Assembly: GCA_024222295.1 (NCBI GenBank)
Contig: JAAEPF010000033.1
Location: forward strand, 157,691-221,690
From: Actinomycetes bacterium
GTDB lineage: Bacteria > Actinomycetota > Acidimicrobiia > Acidimicrobiales > Microtrichaceae
DNA: 64,000 bases
Direction: 5' to 3'
In this document: piece by piece, positions 51,645 to 60,797 of the stretch
Numbering within the stretch: position 1 is the first letter of the stretch
Layout: each line of letters starts with the position of its first letter
The notes under the pieces: model-generated
The model's input: only the letters and a program-made list of their open reading frames with translations
Databases searched by the model: none
Told to the model about the DNA's origin: nothing
Translations under genes and position numbers: made by a program

Positions 51645-52802
51645 ATGAACCTGTTCGACGCCGCAGTTGTGATCGCTGTCGCCCTGGCGGTGGTCGGAGG
51701 CTGGCGTCTCGGGCTGATCACCCGGGGGCTCGGCTGGGTGGGCGCATTGCTCGGAGTGACGTTCGCGATCGCCATCGTGCCCGTGCTCAGCCGGTGGCTG
51801 AACCCACCATCGGATGCCGGGGTGCTGCTCCTGACCGCCGGTAGCTTCATCCTGCTGCTCACCATGGGGCAGGCCATCGGCGTGGCAATCGGTTCCCGCC
51901 TGCGGCCCCACCCTGCGGATGAGAACCTGCGGCGCATCGACTCGCTCGGCGGGTCGATGCTCGGAATCGTCGGCGTGGGAGTCATCCTCTGGCTGCTCGT
52001 GCCGTTGATGGCCAACACCCAGGGATGGGTGGCATCCACGACCCGCACGTCGGCCTTCGCCCGCGCCGTGACCGACCACCTGCCGGATCCGCCACCGCAG
52101 CTCCGCGACCTCGAACGCGGCCTGGCCAACGGCAGCTTTCCCCAGCTGTTCGCCAGCCTCCGACCCGCGCCGGAGCTGCCCCCTCCGCCGGAAGGTAGCC
52201 CGGTCGACCAGGAGGTGGTACGTGCTGTGGCGGCCAGCACGGCCCGGGTCCAGGGCGAGGCCTGTGGCCTGGTGCAGTCAGGCAGCTCCTTCTCGGTGGC
52301 CGACGGGCTCTGGCTCACCAACGCCCACGTCGTGGCCGGCACCACATCGAGCCGGCTCACCACGGCCGATGGCGCCACCGACACCGGCACGGTGGTGGCG
52401 TTCGATCCCCAGTTGGACCTCGCTCTCATCGCGTCGGACCTCACTCGCCCCGCGCTGCAGTTCGCCACGCCGAGCGAGTCCGCTTCCGGGCTGGTGCTCG
52501 GATTCCCCGGCGGGGGCGCGTTCGAGCCGTCGCCCTTCCTGGTGGGGGAACTGCTCACAGCGACCGGCTACGACATCTACGACTCCGCCCTGGTGCGCCG
52601 CCCCCTGCTGGTTCTGGCGAGCGACCTCGAGCCCGGAGACTCCGGCAGCGCCCTGATCGACGCAGAGGGCCGGGTCCTGGGCGCCGCCGTGGCGGTGGCG
52701 CCGGACCGTGAGGGCGTTGCCTACGCCCTTCAGGGGAACGCAGTGGCAGCCATCCTGGCGAGCGCGGGCGAAGCCGTGAGCACCGGTGACTGCATCGGCT
52801 GA
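51645..52802 (+). CDS. MarP-like membrane serine protease (CvpA plus trypsin fold)
   Basis: This membrane protease has four hydrophobic segments at the N-terminus (CvpA-like, about 1-125) followed by a periplasmic chymotrypsin-fold domain. Catalytic residues are His in TNAHVVAG, Asp in FDPQLDLALI and Ser in EPGDSGSAL. Cys residues near the domain start (GEACG) and its end (TGDCIG) could form a disulfide, as in M. tuberculosis MarP, which cleaves peptidoglycan hydrolases under acid stress. It starts 7 nt after trmI and ends just before a strong terminator. Confidence 0.85.
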   Translation: MNLFDAAVVIAVALAVVGGWRLGLITRGLGWVGALLGVTFAIAIVPVLSRWLNPPSDAGVLLLTAGSFILLLTMGQAIGVAIGSRLRPHPADENLRRIDSLGGSMLGIVGVGVILWLLVPLMANTQGWVASTTRTSAFARAVTDHLPDPPPQLRDLERGLANGSFPQLFASLRPAPELPPPPEGSPVDQEVVRAVAASTARVQGEACGLVQSGSSFSVADGLWLTNAHVVAGTTSSRLTTADGATDTGTVVAFDPQLDLALIASDLTRPALQFATPSESASGLVLGFPGGGAFEPSPFLVGELLTATGYDIYDSALVRRPLLVLASDLEPGDSGSALIDAEGRVLGAAVAVAPDREGVAYALQGNAVAAILASAGEAVSTGDCIG

Positions 52803-52816
52803 ACCCAGACGCGAAA

Positions 52817-52838
52817 GACGGGAGCCGAAGCTCCCGTC
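52817..52838. terminator. Strong bidirectional terminator
   Basis: GACGGGAGC and GCTCCCGTC form a perfect 9-bp stem with a CGAA tetraloop. It lies 14 nt after the MarP-like stop and 25 nt before the ferredoxin stop, so it serves both convergent transcripts. Confidence 0.75.
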
Positions 52839-52863
52839 ACTTCAAGCCCGCAGGGGCGGGGCG

Positions 52864-53106
52864 TCACTCGGCTTCGATGAAGATGCACTCTCCGGGGCAC
52901 TCCTCGGCCGACTCGATGACTCCGTCGAGTTCGCCGTCGGGGATGACCGCGAGGCCCTCGGGGCCACCAGGATCGCTGAAGATCTTGTCGCCTTCCTTCA
53001 CGTATGCGAGACCGTCGTCCAGGAGTGCGAACACGGCGGGGGAGATCTCCTCACAGAGACCGTCACCGGTGCACAGGTCCTGGTCGATCCACACCTTCAT
53101 CGCCAT
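52864..53106 (-). CDS. Ferredoxin, [3Fe-4S] type
   Basis: This 80-residue ferredoxin has the C-x5-C spacing in DLCTGDGLC and a C-x3-C in ECPGEC, as in [3Fe-4S] ferredoxins that feed cytochromes P450 or other oxygenases. An acidic loop (GGPEG...PDGELD) lies between. The redox partner is not in the window. A ferredoxin gene at this place, between trmI and arc, is common in actinobacteria. The 258-nt gap to arc holds the arc ribosome site and no clear promoter. Confidence 0.88.
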   Translation of the reverse strand: MAMKVWIDQDLCTGDGLCEEISPAVFALLDDGLAYVKEGDKIFSDPGGPEGLAVIPDGELDGVIESAEECPGECIFIEAE

Positions 53107-53364
53107 CTTGTTGGCCTTTCGTCTGGCCCGCTCGGGCCGTGGAGGGTTTCCGCTTCGGATCTGTGGCCGTCACCCTGACCGCCACAGCCGCCATGACGGT
53201 AGCCACTGCGACCGCCTGACGCACACAAGGGTAGCGCCCGCGGCATTTGCACGGTATTCAACGGGTAAACAAACCCTGTGAAGCCCCGCTGAATCAGCCC
53301 GGGGTTCCGCCCGCTGCAGCGCCGATGGCGCTAGAACGGACGGTGAGGACACACGGAGGTGCCC

Positions 53365-55155
53365 GTGGCAGCCGAGGACGAACACGACCCAGGGTCGGCT
53401 CACGTCGAGCAAGGAGTCGATCAGACGGCTTCCGACGAGGCCGAGGCCCTGCGCGGCCAGGTAAGCGAGCTCGAGGACGAGATCGCTTCGCTCGTGCGGC
53501 GCCTGCAGGACGCACCCAAGAGGGTGCGCACCCTCGAGGAACGTCTGCTGGAGACCAAGGGCCAGCTGGCACAGGCGGTGAGCCAGAACGAGAAGCTCTC
53601 CTACACGTTGCGAGAGGCGCGCGACCACATCGCGGCGCTTCGCGAGGAAGTGGAGAAGCTCACCCAACCACCCTCGGCCTATGCCACCTTCCTCGGCGAG
53701 AACGATGACGGCACGGTCGACGTGCAGGCAGCCGGCCGCAAGATGCGCGTGGAGGTTTCGCCCGACATCGAAACCGATGAGCTGGTGCGTGGCGCCGAGG
53801 TGGTCCTCAACGAGTCCTACAACGTGATCATGGCCCGCAGCCACGAAGCGTCAGGCGAGATCGTGACCCTCAAGGAACTGCTCGAGGACAAGAAGCGGGC
53901 GCTCGTCGTGGGACGTGCCGATGAGGAGCGCGTGGCCGAACTCGGCGAGACGCTCGACACCTCCGTGCTCAAGTCCGGCGACAACGTGTTGATGGACTCG
54001 CGGTCCGGGATCCTGCTCGAGCGCCTCCCGCGCCCGGAGGTCGAGGAGCTCGTGCTCGAGGAAGTGCCCGACATCGCCTACTCCGACATCGGTGGACTCG
54101 ATGACCAGATCGAGATGATCACCGACGCCGTGGAACTGCCCTTCGTTCACCAGGATCTGTTCGCCACCTACGACCTGCCGGCGCCGAAGGGCATCCTGCT
54201 GTACGGCCCTCCGGGCTGCGGCAAGACCCTCATCGCCAAGGCAGTCGCCAACAGCCTGGCACGCAAGGTGACGGAGGTGACCGGCCGCGAGGCGCGCAGC
54301 TTCTTCCTCAACATCAAGGGCCCCGAGCTGCTCAACAAGTACGTCGGGGAGACCGAACGCCACATCCGCCTCGTGTTCCAGCGCGCCCGGGAAAAGGCAG
54401 CCGACGGCACGCCGGTCATCGTGTTCTTCGACGAGATGGAATCGCTGTTCCGCACCCGCGGATCAGGCATCTCCTCGGACATGGAAGCCACGATCGTCCC
54501 TCAGCTGCTCGCCGAGATCGACGGCGTGGAGACGCTGCGAAACGTCATCGTCATCGGCGCCTCCAACCGCGAGGACCTGATCGACCCGGCCATCCTGCGT
54601 CCTGGTCGCCTGGACGTGAAGATCAAGATCAACCGGCCCGACGAGGAGTCGGCCCAGCAGATCTTCTCCCAGTACCTCACCACCACGCTGCCGCTCGACG
54701 CAGCCGAGGTCGCCAGCCTCGGTGGCGGCGACCGGGCGAAGGCGACCGCAGCAATGATCGAGCGCACCGTCGCCGAGATGTACCGCACCGACGAAGCCAA
54801 CCAGTTCCTCGAGGTCACCTATGCCAACGGCGACAAGGAGGTCATGTACTTCAAGGACTTCTCCTCCGGAGCGATGATCGAGAACATCGTGCGCAGGGCC
54901 AAGAAGCTGGCGATCAAGCGCGAACTGGCCGATGGAGCTGCCGGCATCTGCGTTGCCGACCTCATCGACTCGATCCACCAGGAGTACAAGGAGCACGAAG
55001 ACCTGCCCAACACCACCAACCCCGACGATTGGGCGAAGATCTCGGGCAAGAAGGGCGAGCGGATCACCTACGTGCGCACACTCGTGCACGAACACGACGA
55101 CAATCCCACCGGCGGCCGCTCCATCGAGCGAGTCGCAACCGGCCAGTACCTGTAG
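53365..55155 (+). CDS. arc: Proteasome-associated AAA+ ATPase ARC (Mpa)
   Basis: This is the hexameric unfoldase that recognises Pup and feeds pupylated proteins into the 20S core. An N-terminal coiled coil spans about residues 20-100, followed by OB folds, then the AAA+ domain with Walker A GPPGCGKT at 281-288 and Walker [11 protein letters not shown]. The C-terminus ends in Gln-Tyr-Leu, matching the HbYX-like motif (GQYL in Mpa) that docks on the core. The GTG at 53365 is 5 nt after GGAGG; GTG 53359 overlaps the ribosome site. Length is 596 residues. Confidence 0.95.
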   Translation: MAAEDEHDPGSAHVEQGVDQTASDEAEALRGQVSELEDEIASLVRRLQDAPKRVRTLEERLLETKGQLAQAVSQNEKLSYTLREARDHIAALREEVEKLTQPPSAYATFLGENDDGTVDVQAAGRKMRVEVSPDIETDELVRGAEVVLNESYNVIMARSHEASGEIVTLKELLEDKKRALVVGRADEERVAELGETLDTSVLKSGDNVLMDSRSGILLERLPRPEVEELVLEEVPDIAYSDIGGLDDQIEMITDAVELPFVHQDLFATYDLPAPKGILLYGPPGCGKTLIAKAVANSLARKVTEVTGREARSFFLNIKGPELLNKYVGETERHIRLVFQRAREKAADGTPVIVFFDEMESLFRTRGSGISSDMEATIVPQLLAEIDGVETLRNVIVIGASNREDLIDPAILRPGRLDVKIKINRPDEESAQQIFSQYLTTTLPLDAAEVASLGGGDRAKATAAMIERTVAEMYRTDEANQFLEVTYANGDKEVMYFKDFSSGAMIENIVRRAKKLAIKRELADGAAGICVADLIDSIHQEYKEHEDLPNTTNPDDWAKISGKKGERITYVRTLVHEHDDNPTGGRSIERVATGQYL

Positions 55156-55169
55156 CCCCGGTCCGCTGT

Positions 55170-56234
55170 TCAGGGGCGCATGAGACCGCGGCCTGACACC
55201 AGTGGCAGGTCGTGCACCGACAACAACCCGGGATCGGCCGCCACGACGGCAGGAATGGCGTTGACGATGCGCCCCGCCGTGCCGGCGAGGCCAGCGGTGT
55301 TGTGGTCACCGTCGTCGCCCATCATCTGCAGGTCGAGGGTGTAGTTGGGATTGCCCTCCACGATCACCCGGTACCCGGAATGGCCGCTCGGCTGTGGCCA
55401 GTCGGGCGCCAGTGAGTCATCCAGGCGGGTCACGTGCTCGAGCACGATCCGCGGCTCGCCGCCAACGATTCCGCGCACCTCGAAACGAATGCCGGCGGTG
55501 GTGCCGGCCTCGACCACACCGAAACCGAGGTCGATTCGCTCCGCAGCCGGCACGCGCTCATGCACTTCCTCCAGCTCCTCGATGTCCACCCCGAGGCCGG
55601 CGGCGATGGAGCGCACGACTCCGCCCCAGGCGAATGCGAGCACACCGGGCACAAGCAGCATCGGGGTGGCATCCAGCGGCTGACCGAAACCCATCGTGTC
55701 GAAAAGAACCTGCGGTTGCGCGTAGGTCGCGTAGTTGACGATCTCCATCACACGCACCCGGTCCACGTACTCGCACGTACCCGTGAGCACTGCGGGGAGG
55801 AGGTCGTTGGCCCACCCGGGGTCGATACCCGAGGTGAACGCGGACGTGCCGCCGACTTCACACGCATCCTCGATCGGCTTGCGCATGTCAGCGGCAACGT
55901 GCGGCGGATAGATCAGCGGCACGACCGAACTCGACACGACATTCGCCCCGGCCGTCAGCATCGCTGCCATGTCGGCGATCGCGGCGTCGGGTCGCATGTC
56001 TGCGGTGGCTGTGTAGCAGATGCAGTCGGCCCCGAGACCGAGCAGGTACTCAGAGTCGTTGGTGGCGGCAACCCCCAGCTCGGCGAGCCCGGCCAGCTCG
56101 CCGGCATCGCGGCCCACCTTGTCGTCGCTGTGCACCCACAGCCCGACCAGTTCGAGGTCGGGATGCCTTGCGATCTGGCGCAGTGCGTGGTGCCCGACGT
56201 TGCCGGTGGACCACTGGATCACCCTCAGGCTCAT
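55170..56234 (-). CDS. Dihydrodipicolinate reductase-like NAD(P)-dependent oxidoreductase
   Basis: This 354-residue Rossmann protein belongs to the actinobacterial dihydrodipicolinate reductase-like group. The cofactor motif GNVGHHALRQIA is at the N-terminus and a GIDPGWANDLLPAVL block is in the middle domain; no lysine-pathway gene is nearby. Related proteins act as amine or diaminopentanoate dehydrogenases. An AGGAGC site precedes the ATG. It lies opposite in direction between arc and dop, breaking the proteasome gene order. Confidence 0.85.
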   Translation of the reverse strand: MSLRVIQWSTGNVGHHALRQIARHPDLELVGLWVHSDDKVGRDAGELAGLAELGVAATNDSEYLLGLGADCICYTATADMRPDAAIADMAAMLTAGANVVSSSVVPLIYPPHVAADMRKPIEDACEVGGTSAFTSGIDPGWANDLLPAVLTGTCEYVDRVRVMEIVNYATYAQPQVLFDTMGFGQPLDATPMLLVPGVLAFAWGGVVRSIAAGLGVDIEELEEVHERVPAAERIDLGFGVVEAGTTAGIRFEVRGIVGGEPRIVLEHVTRLDDSLAPDWPQPSGHSGYRVIVEGNPNYTLDLQMMGDDGDHNTAGLAGTAGRIVNAIPAVVAADPGLLSVHDLPLVSGRGLMRP

Positions 56235-56413
56235 GCTTGCTCCTATGTGGCTGGCTCAGCCCGCAGTCTGTCCGCGTCGCCGCCCGGGCGCCACCTGCTG
56301 AGTGGCCACGCCACGGAGCTGTCGCCGCCATCCGTTGCGCGGGCCCTGCTCAGGCGTCACCGGCAGACTGGCGCGAGTGCGTATGGTGGCGGCCAGATGT
56401 CGATCGGAAACAC

Positions 56414-57925
56414 ATGGCGATAGAGAAGATCCTCGGTATCGAGACCGAGTACGGGATCGTGGTGCGCGGCACCGACGAGGCCAACCCGATCTCGGCCTCG
56501 TCCATGCTCATCAACGCCTATCTGGGTTCGCTCGACACCTCGGTCGGCGCGCCAGGGCCCAGCGTCGGTTGGGACTTCGAGGACGAGATGCCCGGCAACG
56601 ACGCTCGCGAAGAGGCGCTGCGGCTTTCGCTCGCACCAGAGGTGGAAACCCACCTGGTCAACGCGGTGCTCACCAACGGGGCGCGCTACTACGTGGACCA
56701 CGCCCACCCCGAGTACTCGGCACCGGAGTGCGCCGACGCGATCACCGCACTCGTGCACGACCGCGCGGGCGAGGAGATCCTGCGGCTCTCGATGGCTGCC
56801 GCCGACGACCTGATGGGCGACGGCCAGGAGATCGTCGTCTACAAGAACAACTCCGACGGCAAGGGCAACAGCTACGGCTGCCACGAGAACTACCTGATGA
56901 GCCGCTCGGTGCCCTTCGGCCTCATCGTTGCCCACGCGACCACCCACTTCGTGACCCGACAGATCTTCACCGGTTCCGGCAAGGTCGGCTCTGAGGCCCC
57001 AGGCAGCCGTACCGATGAGGTGCCATTTCAGATCACCCAGCGCGCCGACTTCTTCGAAGAGGAGGTCGGCCTCGAGACGACGCTCAAGCGCCCGATCGTC
57101 AACACCCGCGACGAGCCGCACGCCGACTCACAGAAGTACCGGCGTCTGCACGTGATCGCCGGCGACGCCAACATGGCCGAGGTCGCGACCTTCCTCAAGC
57201 TCGGCACGACCGCTGTGGTGCTCTCGATGGTCGAGGACGGAGATGCGGGCGAGCCCCTCTCGTTTGCCCTGCCAGTGCCGGCGATGCACACGGTCTCGCG
57301 AGACCTCACGCTCGGCCAGCCCATCCAGATGTCCGCCGGGGGCACGATGACCGCCCTCGAGGTGCAGTGGGAGTTGCTGCGGCGCGCCCGCGACTGGGCT
57401 GAGATGCGCGGCCTCGACTCCGTGGGCGGCGAAGAGGTTGGCAACATGATCCTCGAGCGGTGGGAAGCCGTGCTCGACGGACTCGAGGGCGACCCGATGT
57501 CGCTGCAGGGCCAGCTTGACTGGGTGGCCAAGTACCGGCTGTTCGACGCATACCGCGAGCGTCATGGAGTTCAGTGGAACGACGCGCGGATACGCGCGAT
57601 GGACCTGCAATACCACGACCTCCGCGCGGCGTCCTCGCTCGCGACGAGGCTCGGCCTCGAGGCGCTCGCCGATCCCGAAGCGGTGCGAGAGGCTGTCACA
57701 CAGCCACCGCAGGACACCCGCGCCTACTTCCGCGGCCGATGCCTCGAGTTGTTCGGCAGCGAGATCGTGGCCGCCAACTGGGACTCGATCGTGTTCGACG
57801 TCGGCGGCTCGTCGTTGCAGAGGGTTCCGATGATGGAGCCCGGGCGGGGCAGTGCCGAGCACGTGGCCGACCTGATCGACAACGTCGACAGCGCCTCTGA
57901 CCTGCTGGAGCGACTCGGGCGCTGA
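56414..57925 (+). CDS. dop: Depupylase / deamidase Dop
   Basis: Dop removes Pup from substrates and, where Pup ends in Gln, deamidates it. The glutamine-synthetase-like fold shows ETEYG near the N-terminus, Asp95 in YYVDHAHPEYSAPEC (the catalytic Asp), [17 protein letters not shown] and [14 protein letters not shown] long insert at about 37-75 is the Dop-specific loop. Because Pup here ends in Glu, the deamidase step should be unnecessary, leaving depupylation. At 503 residues it is full-length. The pup gene is 1.8 kb away because of an IS remnant and a lipoprotein gene. Confidence 0.95.
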   Translation: MAIEKILGIETEYGIVVRGTDEANPISASSMLINAYLGSLDTSVGAPGPSVGWDFEDEMPGNDAREEALRLSLAPEVETHLVNAVLTNGARYYVDHAHPEYSAPECADAITALVHDRAGEEILRLSMAAADDLMGDGQEIVVYKNNSDGKGNSYGCHENYLMSRSVPFGLIVAHATTHFVTRQIFTGSGKVGSEAPGSRTDEVPFQITQRADFFEEEVGLETTLKRPIVNTRDEPHADSQKYRRLHVIAGDANMAEVATFLKLGTTAVVLSMVEDGDAGEPLSFALPVPAMHTVSRDLTLGQPIQMSAGGTMTALEVQWELLRRARDWAEMRGLDSVGGEEVGNMILERWEAVLDGLEGDPMSLQGQLDWVAKYRLFDAYRERHGVQWNDARIRAMDLQYHDLRAASSLATRLGLEALADPEAVREAVTQPPQDTRAYFRGRCLELFGSEIVAANWDSIVFDVGGSSLQRVPMMEPGRGSAEHVADLIDNVDSASDLLERLGR

Positions 57926-58004
57926 CCGGGTGTGTCCCTATTCCGGTGTGCGTTGGTTGCGCGGCAGGCGCGCACGGCCACGATGCGGTCATGGCCTACG
58001 GACT

Positions 58005-58073
58005 GACCTTGATGACGACCAGTGGAAGCGGGTGTGGGAGCTGTTGTGCTAGCAGCCCAAGCGTGGGCGGCGC
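58005..58073 (+). pseudogene. Transposase fragment, IS5-like, with internal stop
   Basis: In this frame the sequence reads DLDDDQWKRVWELLC, then a TAG stop at 58050-58052, then QPKRGRR. The pattern matches the D-L-T-D-E-Q-W...L-L-P...RRGRR start of IS5-family transposases. The rest of the enzyme and its DDE residues are not recognisable. Confidence 0.55.
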
Positions 58074-58420
58074 TATCCGGCTGTTGTGCGCGTGCCAGTC
58101 ATGGGGGTGCGACGTTTCACAGTCGTGGTGGACCCTATGGGCGCACCAACGGTAGTGGTGCAGTTCATTCCCAGTCAGCGCGTTCCCTGCGAGCGGACCG
58201 TGACAGCTGATGGTGCGGCACACCCCGACCCCTGTAGGTAAGGCGCGTCGAGCAGCGGCGCAACCAGCGGGCCAGCCACGACCACAACCCTCGCTCAGGT
58301 TCGGGTCTTGCTGTCATGGGATGGCCCTACCGATCATCACTGCTGGATGCGCTCGTTCACGTGCAGTGCAGCCGGGCTGACGTGCGGCGCAGCGGGCAGT
58401 CCTTCATCGCCGGGCGTGAC

Positions 58421-58458
58421 ACCGCATTGCTCTGGAGATACCGCATTGCTCTGGAGAT
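58421..58458. repeat. Tandem 19-nt direct repeat
   Basis: ACCGCATTGCTCTGGAGAT occurs twice head to tail, the second copy overlapping the start of the right inverted repeat of the IS remnant at 58457. It looks like a slippage or insertion scar. Confidence 0.8.
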
Positions 58459-58573
58459 AGGGACACACCCAGTGAGACCCCCAGGGGCAAACCGCGGGTC
58501 AAGATGGGCTGCGGAGAAGCCGATCGACAGGGGTGGCCGGCATGACAGCGTGCCGCGCACGGAGGATGGGGCA

Positions 58574-59593
58574 GTGGCCAGAGCAAGTGAACACCGCAGG
58601 GGTCGAAGGGCGTTGCGCACGTCGATGCTCGCGTTGGGCGTCGCAGCCCTCGCCTTGGTGCTCGGGGGTTGCCTCGGGCCGACGACCAGGCTGGCCCTCG
58701 TCGAGGCGGTGAGGTTCCCCGAGACCTCCGACCCATCCGTGGTGCGGGTCGGCGACACGTACTACATCTACGGATCCAACAACCACCTGCGAGCGCCGGT
58801 GTTCGTGACCAAGGATGTGAGCCGTCCGTACACGCTGGGCGAGAAGAATGCGATGACCCACGAGGGAATGCCCATGAAGCCGCCGTGGGCCGTGTCCGCC
58901 ACCCAGCTCTGGGCGCCCACCGTCGGTCAGTACGCAGGGCGCTGGGTGATGTTCTTCTCGGCAGACCGCGTCAACCCACCCCAGCCCCACAACGCGCAGT
59001 GCATCGGACGGGCATGGGCCGACAGCCCGGCGGGTCCGTTCGTGGCTGAGCCGGCACCGTTTCACTGTGGTCTCGGCGGCGTGGGCGGAGCCCTCGACCC
59101 AGAGCTCTACACAGACGTCGGCGGGCGGCACTTCCTGCTCGCCGCCTTCGGCGACACCGAGACACCCATCCGGTCCATCCCCCTCGACGCCAACGCCAAT
59201 GCGATCGGCGAGCCGATACCGCTGCTCGCGCGCCAGCACCCCTGGGAGTACCACTTCATCGAACAACCGGCGATGGTGTGGGACCCGGTGGGCAACAGCT
59301 ACATCCTCACCTACTCGGCAGGTCGGTGGTTCGAGCCCGGCTACTCGATCGGCATCGCGAGGTGCCTCGACGCCATCGGCCCGTGCTTCTCTGACCCCGC
59401 AGGCCCCTGGGTCGCCTCATCCAACGGCCGTACCGGCCCCGGCGCCCTGAGCTTCTTCCAGGACGAAGAAGGTGCGCAGCGGGCCATTTTCGCCTCCTTC
59501 GAGGCTGGCCAGGAGTCCACCAACGGCGGACGTTCCGCCTCTGTGTACTACGTGAAGTTCGACCCCAATCCGACCCTCACGGTCGTGAAGTGA
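58574..59593 (+). CDS. GH43-like five-bladed propeller lipoprotein
   Basis: This 339-residue protein should be an extracytoplasmic glycosidase-like protein. A signal peptide (h-region LALGVAALALVL) ends in the lipobox LVLGGC. The first blade motif DPSVVRVGDTYYIYGS with the catalytic-type Asp, the ALDPELYTD block and the FIEQPAMVW segment with Glu fit GH43-type furanosidase/xylosidase propellers. GGAGGA lies 7 nt before the GTG, which fixes the start; the longer frame to 58316 runs into the IS remnant. It is inserted between dop and pup, so it was probably acquired or moved there. Confidence 0.8.
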   Translation: MARASEHRRGRRALRTSMLALGVAALALVLGGCLGPTTRLALVEAVRFPETSDPSVVRVGDTYYIYGSNNHLRAPVFVTKDVSRPYTLGEKNAMTHEGMPMKPPWAVSATQLWAPTVGQYAGRWVMFFSADRVNPPQPHNAQCIGRAWADSPAGPFVAEPAPFHCGLGGVGGALDPELYTDVGGRHFLLAAFGDTETPIRSIPLDANANAIGEPIPLLARQHPWEYHFIEQPAMVWDPVGNSYILTYSAGRWFEPGYSIGIARCLDAIGPCFSDPAGPWVASSNGRTGPGALSFFQDEEGAQRAIFASFEAGQESTNGGRSASVYYVKFDPNPTLTVVK

Positions 59594-59651
59594 GCTGGGA
59601 ATTCCGCCAGCAGTACCGAGACCTTGCCACCTGATGCCCAGCCGATCGGGG

Positions 59652-59657
59652 TAGGTT
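59652..59657 (+). promoter_or_regulatory. Putative -10 box of pup
   Basis: TAGGTT lies 40 nt before the pup ATG and is followed by GAC. The same TAGGTTGAC string precedes pafA. A TTGCCA element 22 nt upstream is a weak -35 candidate. Confidence 0.4.
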
Positions 59658-59697
59658 GACGTCTCGAAGGCCGCGTGCGGCCTCGGAGGTACCTCAC

Positions 59698-59892
59698 ATG
59701 GCAGAACGAGAGCGGAAGAAGAAGCCGGCACCCCAGCGACGGGAAGAGTCCGTCGAGGAGGAGCCCGCGGCGAGCGAAGCCGGCGACAAGCTCAAGGCGG
59801 AGATGGACGACCTGCTCGACGAGATCGACGAGGTCCTGGAAACCAACGCCGAGGACTTCGTGAAGTCCTACATCCAGAAAGGCGGCGAGTAG
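59698..59892 (+). CDS. pup: Prokaryotic ubiquitin-like protein Pup
   Basis: This 64-residue disordered protein is conjugated through its C-terminal Glu to lysines of target proteins by PafA. The coiled-coil region [19 protein letters not shown] binds ARC, and the C-terminus is Gly62-Gly63-Glu64, so the protein is ligation-competent without deamidation. GGAGGT lies 7 nt before the ATG. It is encoded just before the core subunits, as in other actinobacteria, but separated from dop by foreign DNA. Confidence 0.96.
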   Translation: MAERERKKKPAPQRREESVEEEPAASEAGDKLKAEMDDLLDEIDEVLETNAEDFVKSYIQKGGE

Positions 59893-59955
59893 CCGTCAAG
59901 CGACGGCACAGTCGCCATGACCACACAGGCGCGCAGCAACGCCAGCGCGGCCCGG

Positions 59956-59961
59956 TAGCCT
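59956..59961 (+). promoter_or_regulatory. Putative -10 box of prcB, leaderless
   Basis: TAGCCT lies 7 nt before the GTG at 59969, indicating a promoter internal to the pup-prcBA cluster. Confidence 0.45.
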
Positions 59962-59968
59962 CCCTGCG

Positions 59969-60766
59969 GTGAACCTCCCGCTGTACACGCCCCAGGACGA
60001 TCCAGGCCCGGACTTCGCCGCCCTAGCGCGGCGGACCGGTGCGATCCCGGACCTCAGTGTCGACGGCCTCGACGGACGCCTCGACATCCCCCACGGCACC
60101 ACGTGCGTCGCGATCCGCTGCAACACAGGCGTGGTGATGGCCGGCGACCGGCGTGCCACGGCGGGGAACTTCATCTCGCACCGCACGATCGAGAAGGTGT
60201 TCCCGGCGGACCGCCACAGCGGTGTGGCCATCGCCGGCGCCGCCGGACCGGCGGTGCAGATGGTGGAGCTCTTCCAGTTGCAGCTCGAGCACTACGAGAA
60301 GGTCGAAGGTGCACCCGTCAGCCTCGAGGGCAAGGCCAACCAGCTCTCGCAGATGGTGCGCAACCATCTGCCCGCAGCCATGTCGGGACTCGCTGTCGTG
60401 CCGATCTTTGCCGGGTTCGACACCGGCCGCAGCTCTGGGCGGATCTTCCAGTACGACGTGACCGGGGGGCGCTACGAGGAGCACGACCACGCCGCGACCG
60501 GCTCCGGTTCGATGCAGGCGACCACCGTCATCAAGCTCGGTTGGACCCCTTCACTGTCCGAGCCCGACGCGATCGACCTGGCGCTGCGGGCCCTGCTCGA
60601 GGCGGCCGACGAAGACTCCGCCACTGGTGGCCCCGACCTGGTGCGCGGTATCTACCCCGTCGTTGCCACGATCACCGCACAGGGCTTCGAGCGGGTCGAG
60701 GACGACGACCTGGCTGGACGGTTCCGGGTGCTGCTCGAGGCAATCACCGCGGAGCGCAACCCATGA
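59969..60766 (+). CDS. prcB: 20S proteasome beta subunit
   Basis: This 265-residue beta subunit has a propeptide that is removed before Thr44 in PHGTTCVAIR, so Thr44 becomes the N-terminal nucleophile. The body has GVVMAGDRRATAGNFISHRTIEKVFP and SGSMQATTVIKL of active beta subunits. It forms the inner rings of the 20S core. It begins with GTG with no ribosome site and is probably leaderless; it lies 76 nt after pup. Confidence 0.96.
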   Translation: MNLPLYTPQDDPGPDFAALARRTGAIPDLSVDGLDGRLDIPHGTTCVAIRCNTGVVMAGDRRATAGNFISHRTIEKVFPADRHSGVAIAGAAGPAVQMVELFQLQLEHYEKVEGAPVSLEGKANQLSQMVRNHLPAAMSGLAVVPIFAGFDTGRSSGRIFQYDVTGGRYEEHDHAATGSGSMQATTVIKLGWTPSLSEPDAIDLALRALLEAADEDSATGGPDLVRGIYPVVATITAQGFERVEDDDLAGRFRVLLEAITAERNP

Positions 60767-60797
60767 ACGCACCAGACACCACCCGGGAGGTGACCTC

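Larger units (their letters stand above)
57928..58470. mobile_element. Decayed insertion-sequence remnant, IS5-like, 543 bp
   Basis: A perfect 14-nt inverted repeat, GGGTGTGTCCCTAT at 57928-57941 and its complement at 58457-58470, bounds a 543-nt region with no intact gene. Inside it, at 58005, a broken frame resembles the N-terminus of an IS5-family transposase. No target-site duplication is evident. The element lies directly after the dop stop; it accounts for most of the 648-nt non-coding gap between dop and the lipoprotein gene. Confidence 0.7.

Noticed and set aside
53107-53364. Promoter of arc
   Set aside because: TTGCAC near 53248 lacks a suitably spaced -10 box, so no promoter was called.
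57946-58155. Short plus-strand ORF in the IS remnant
   Set aside because: It lies in a different frame from the transposase-like reading and has a Cys/Ser-rich shadow composition.
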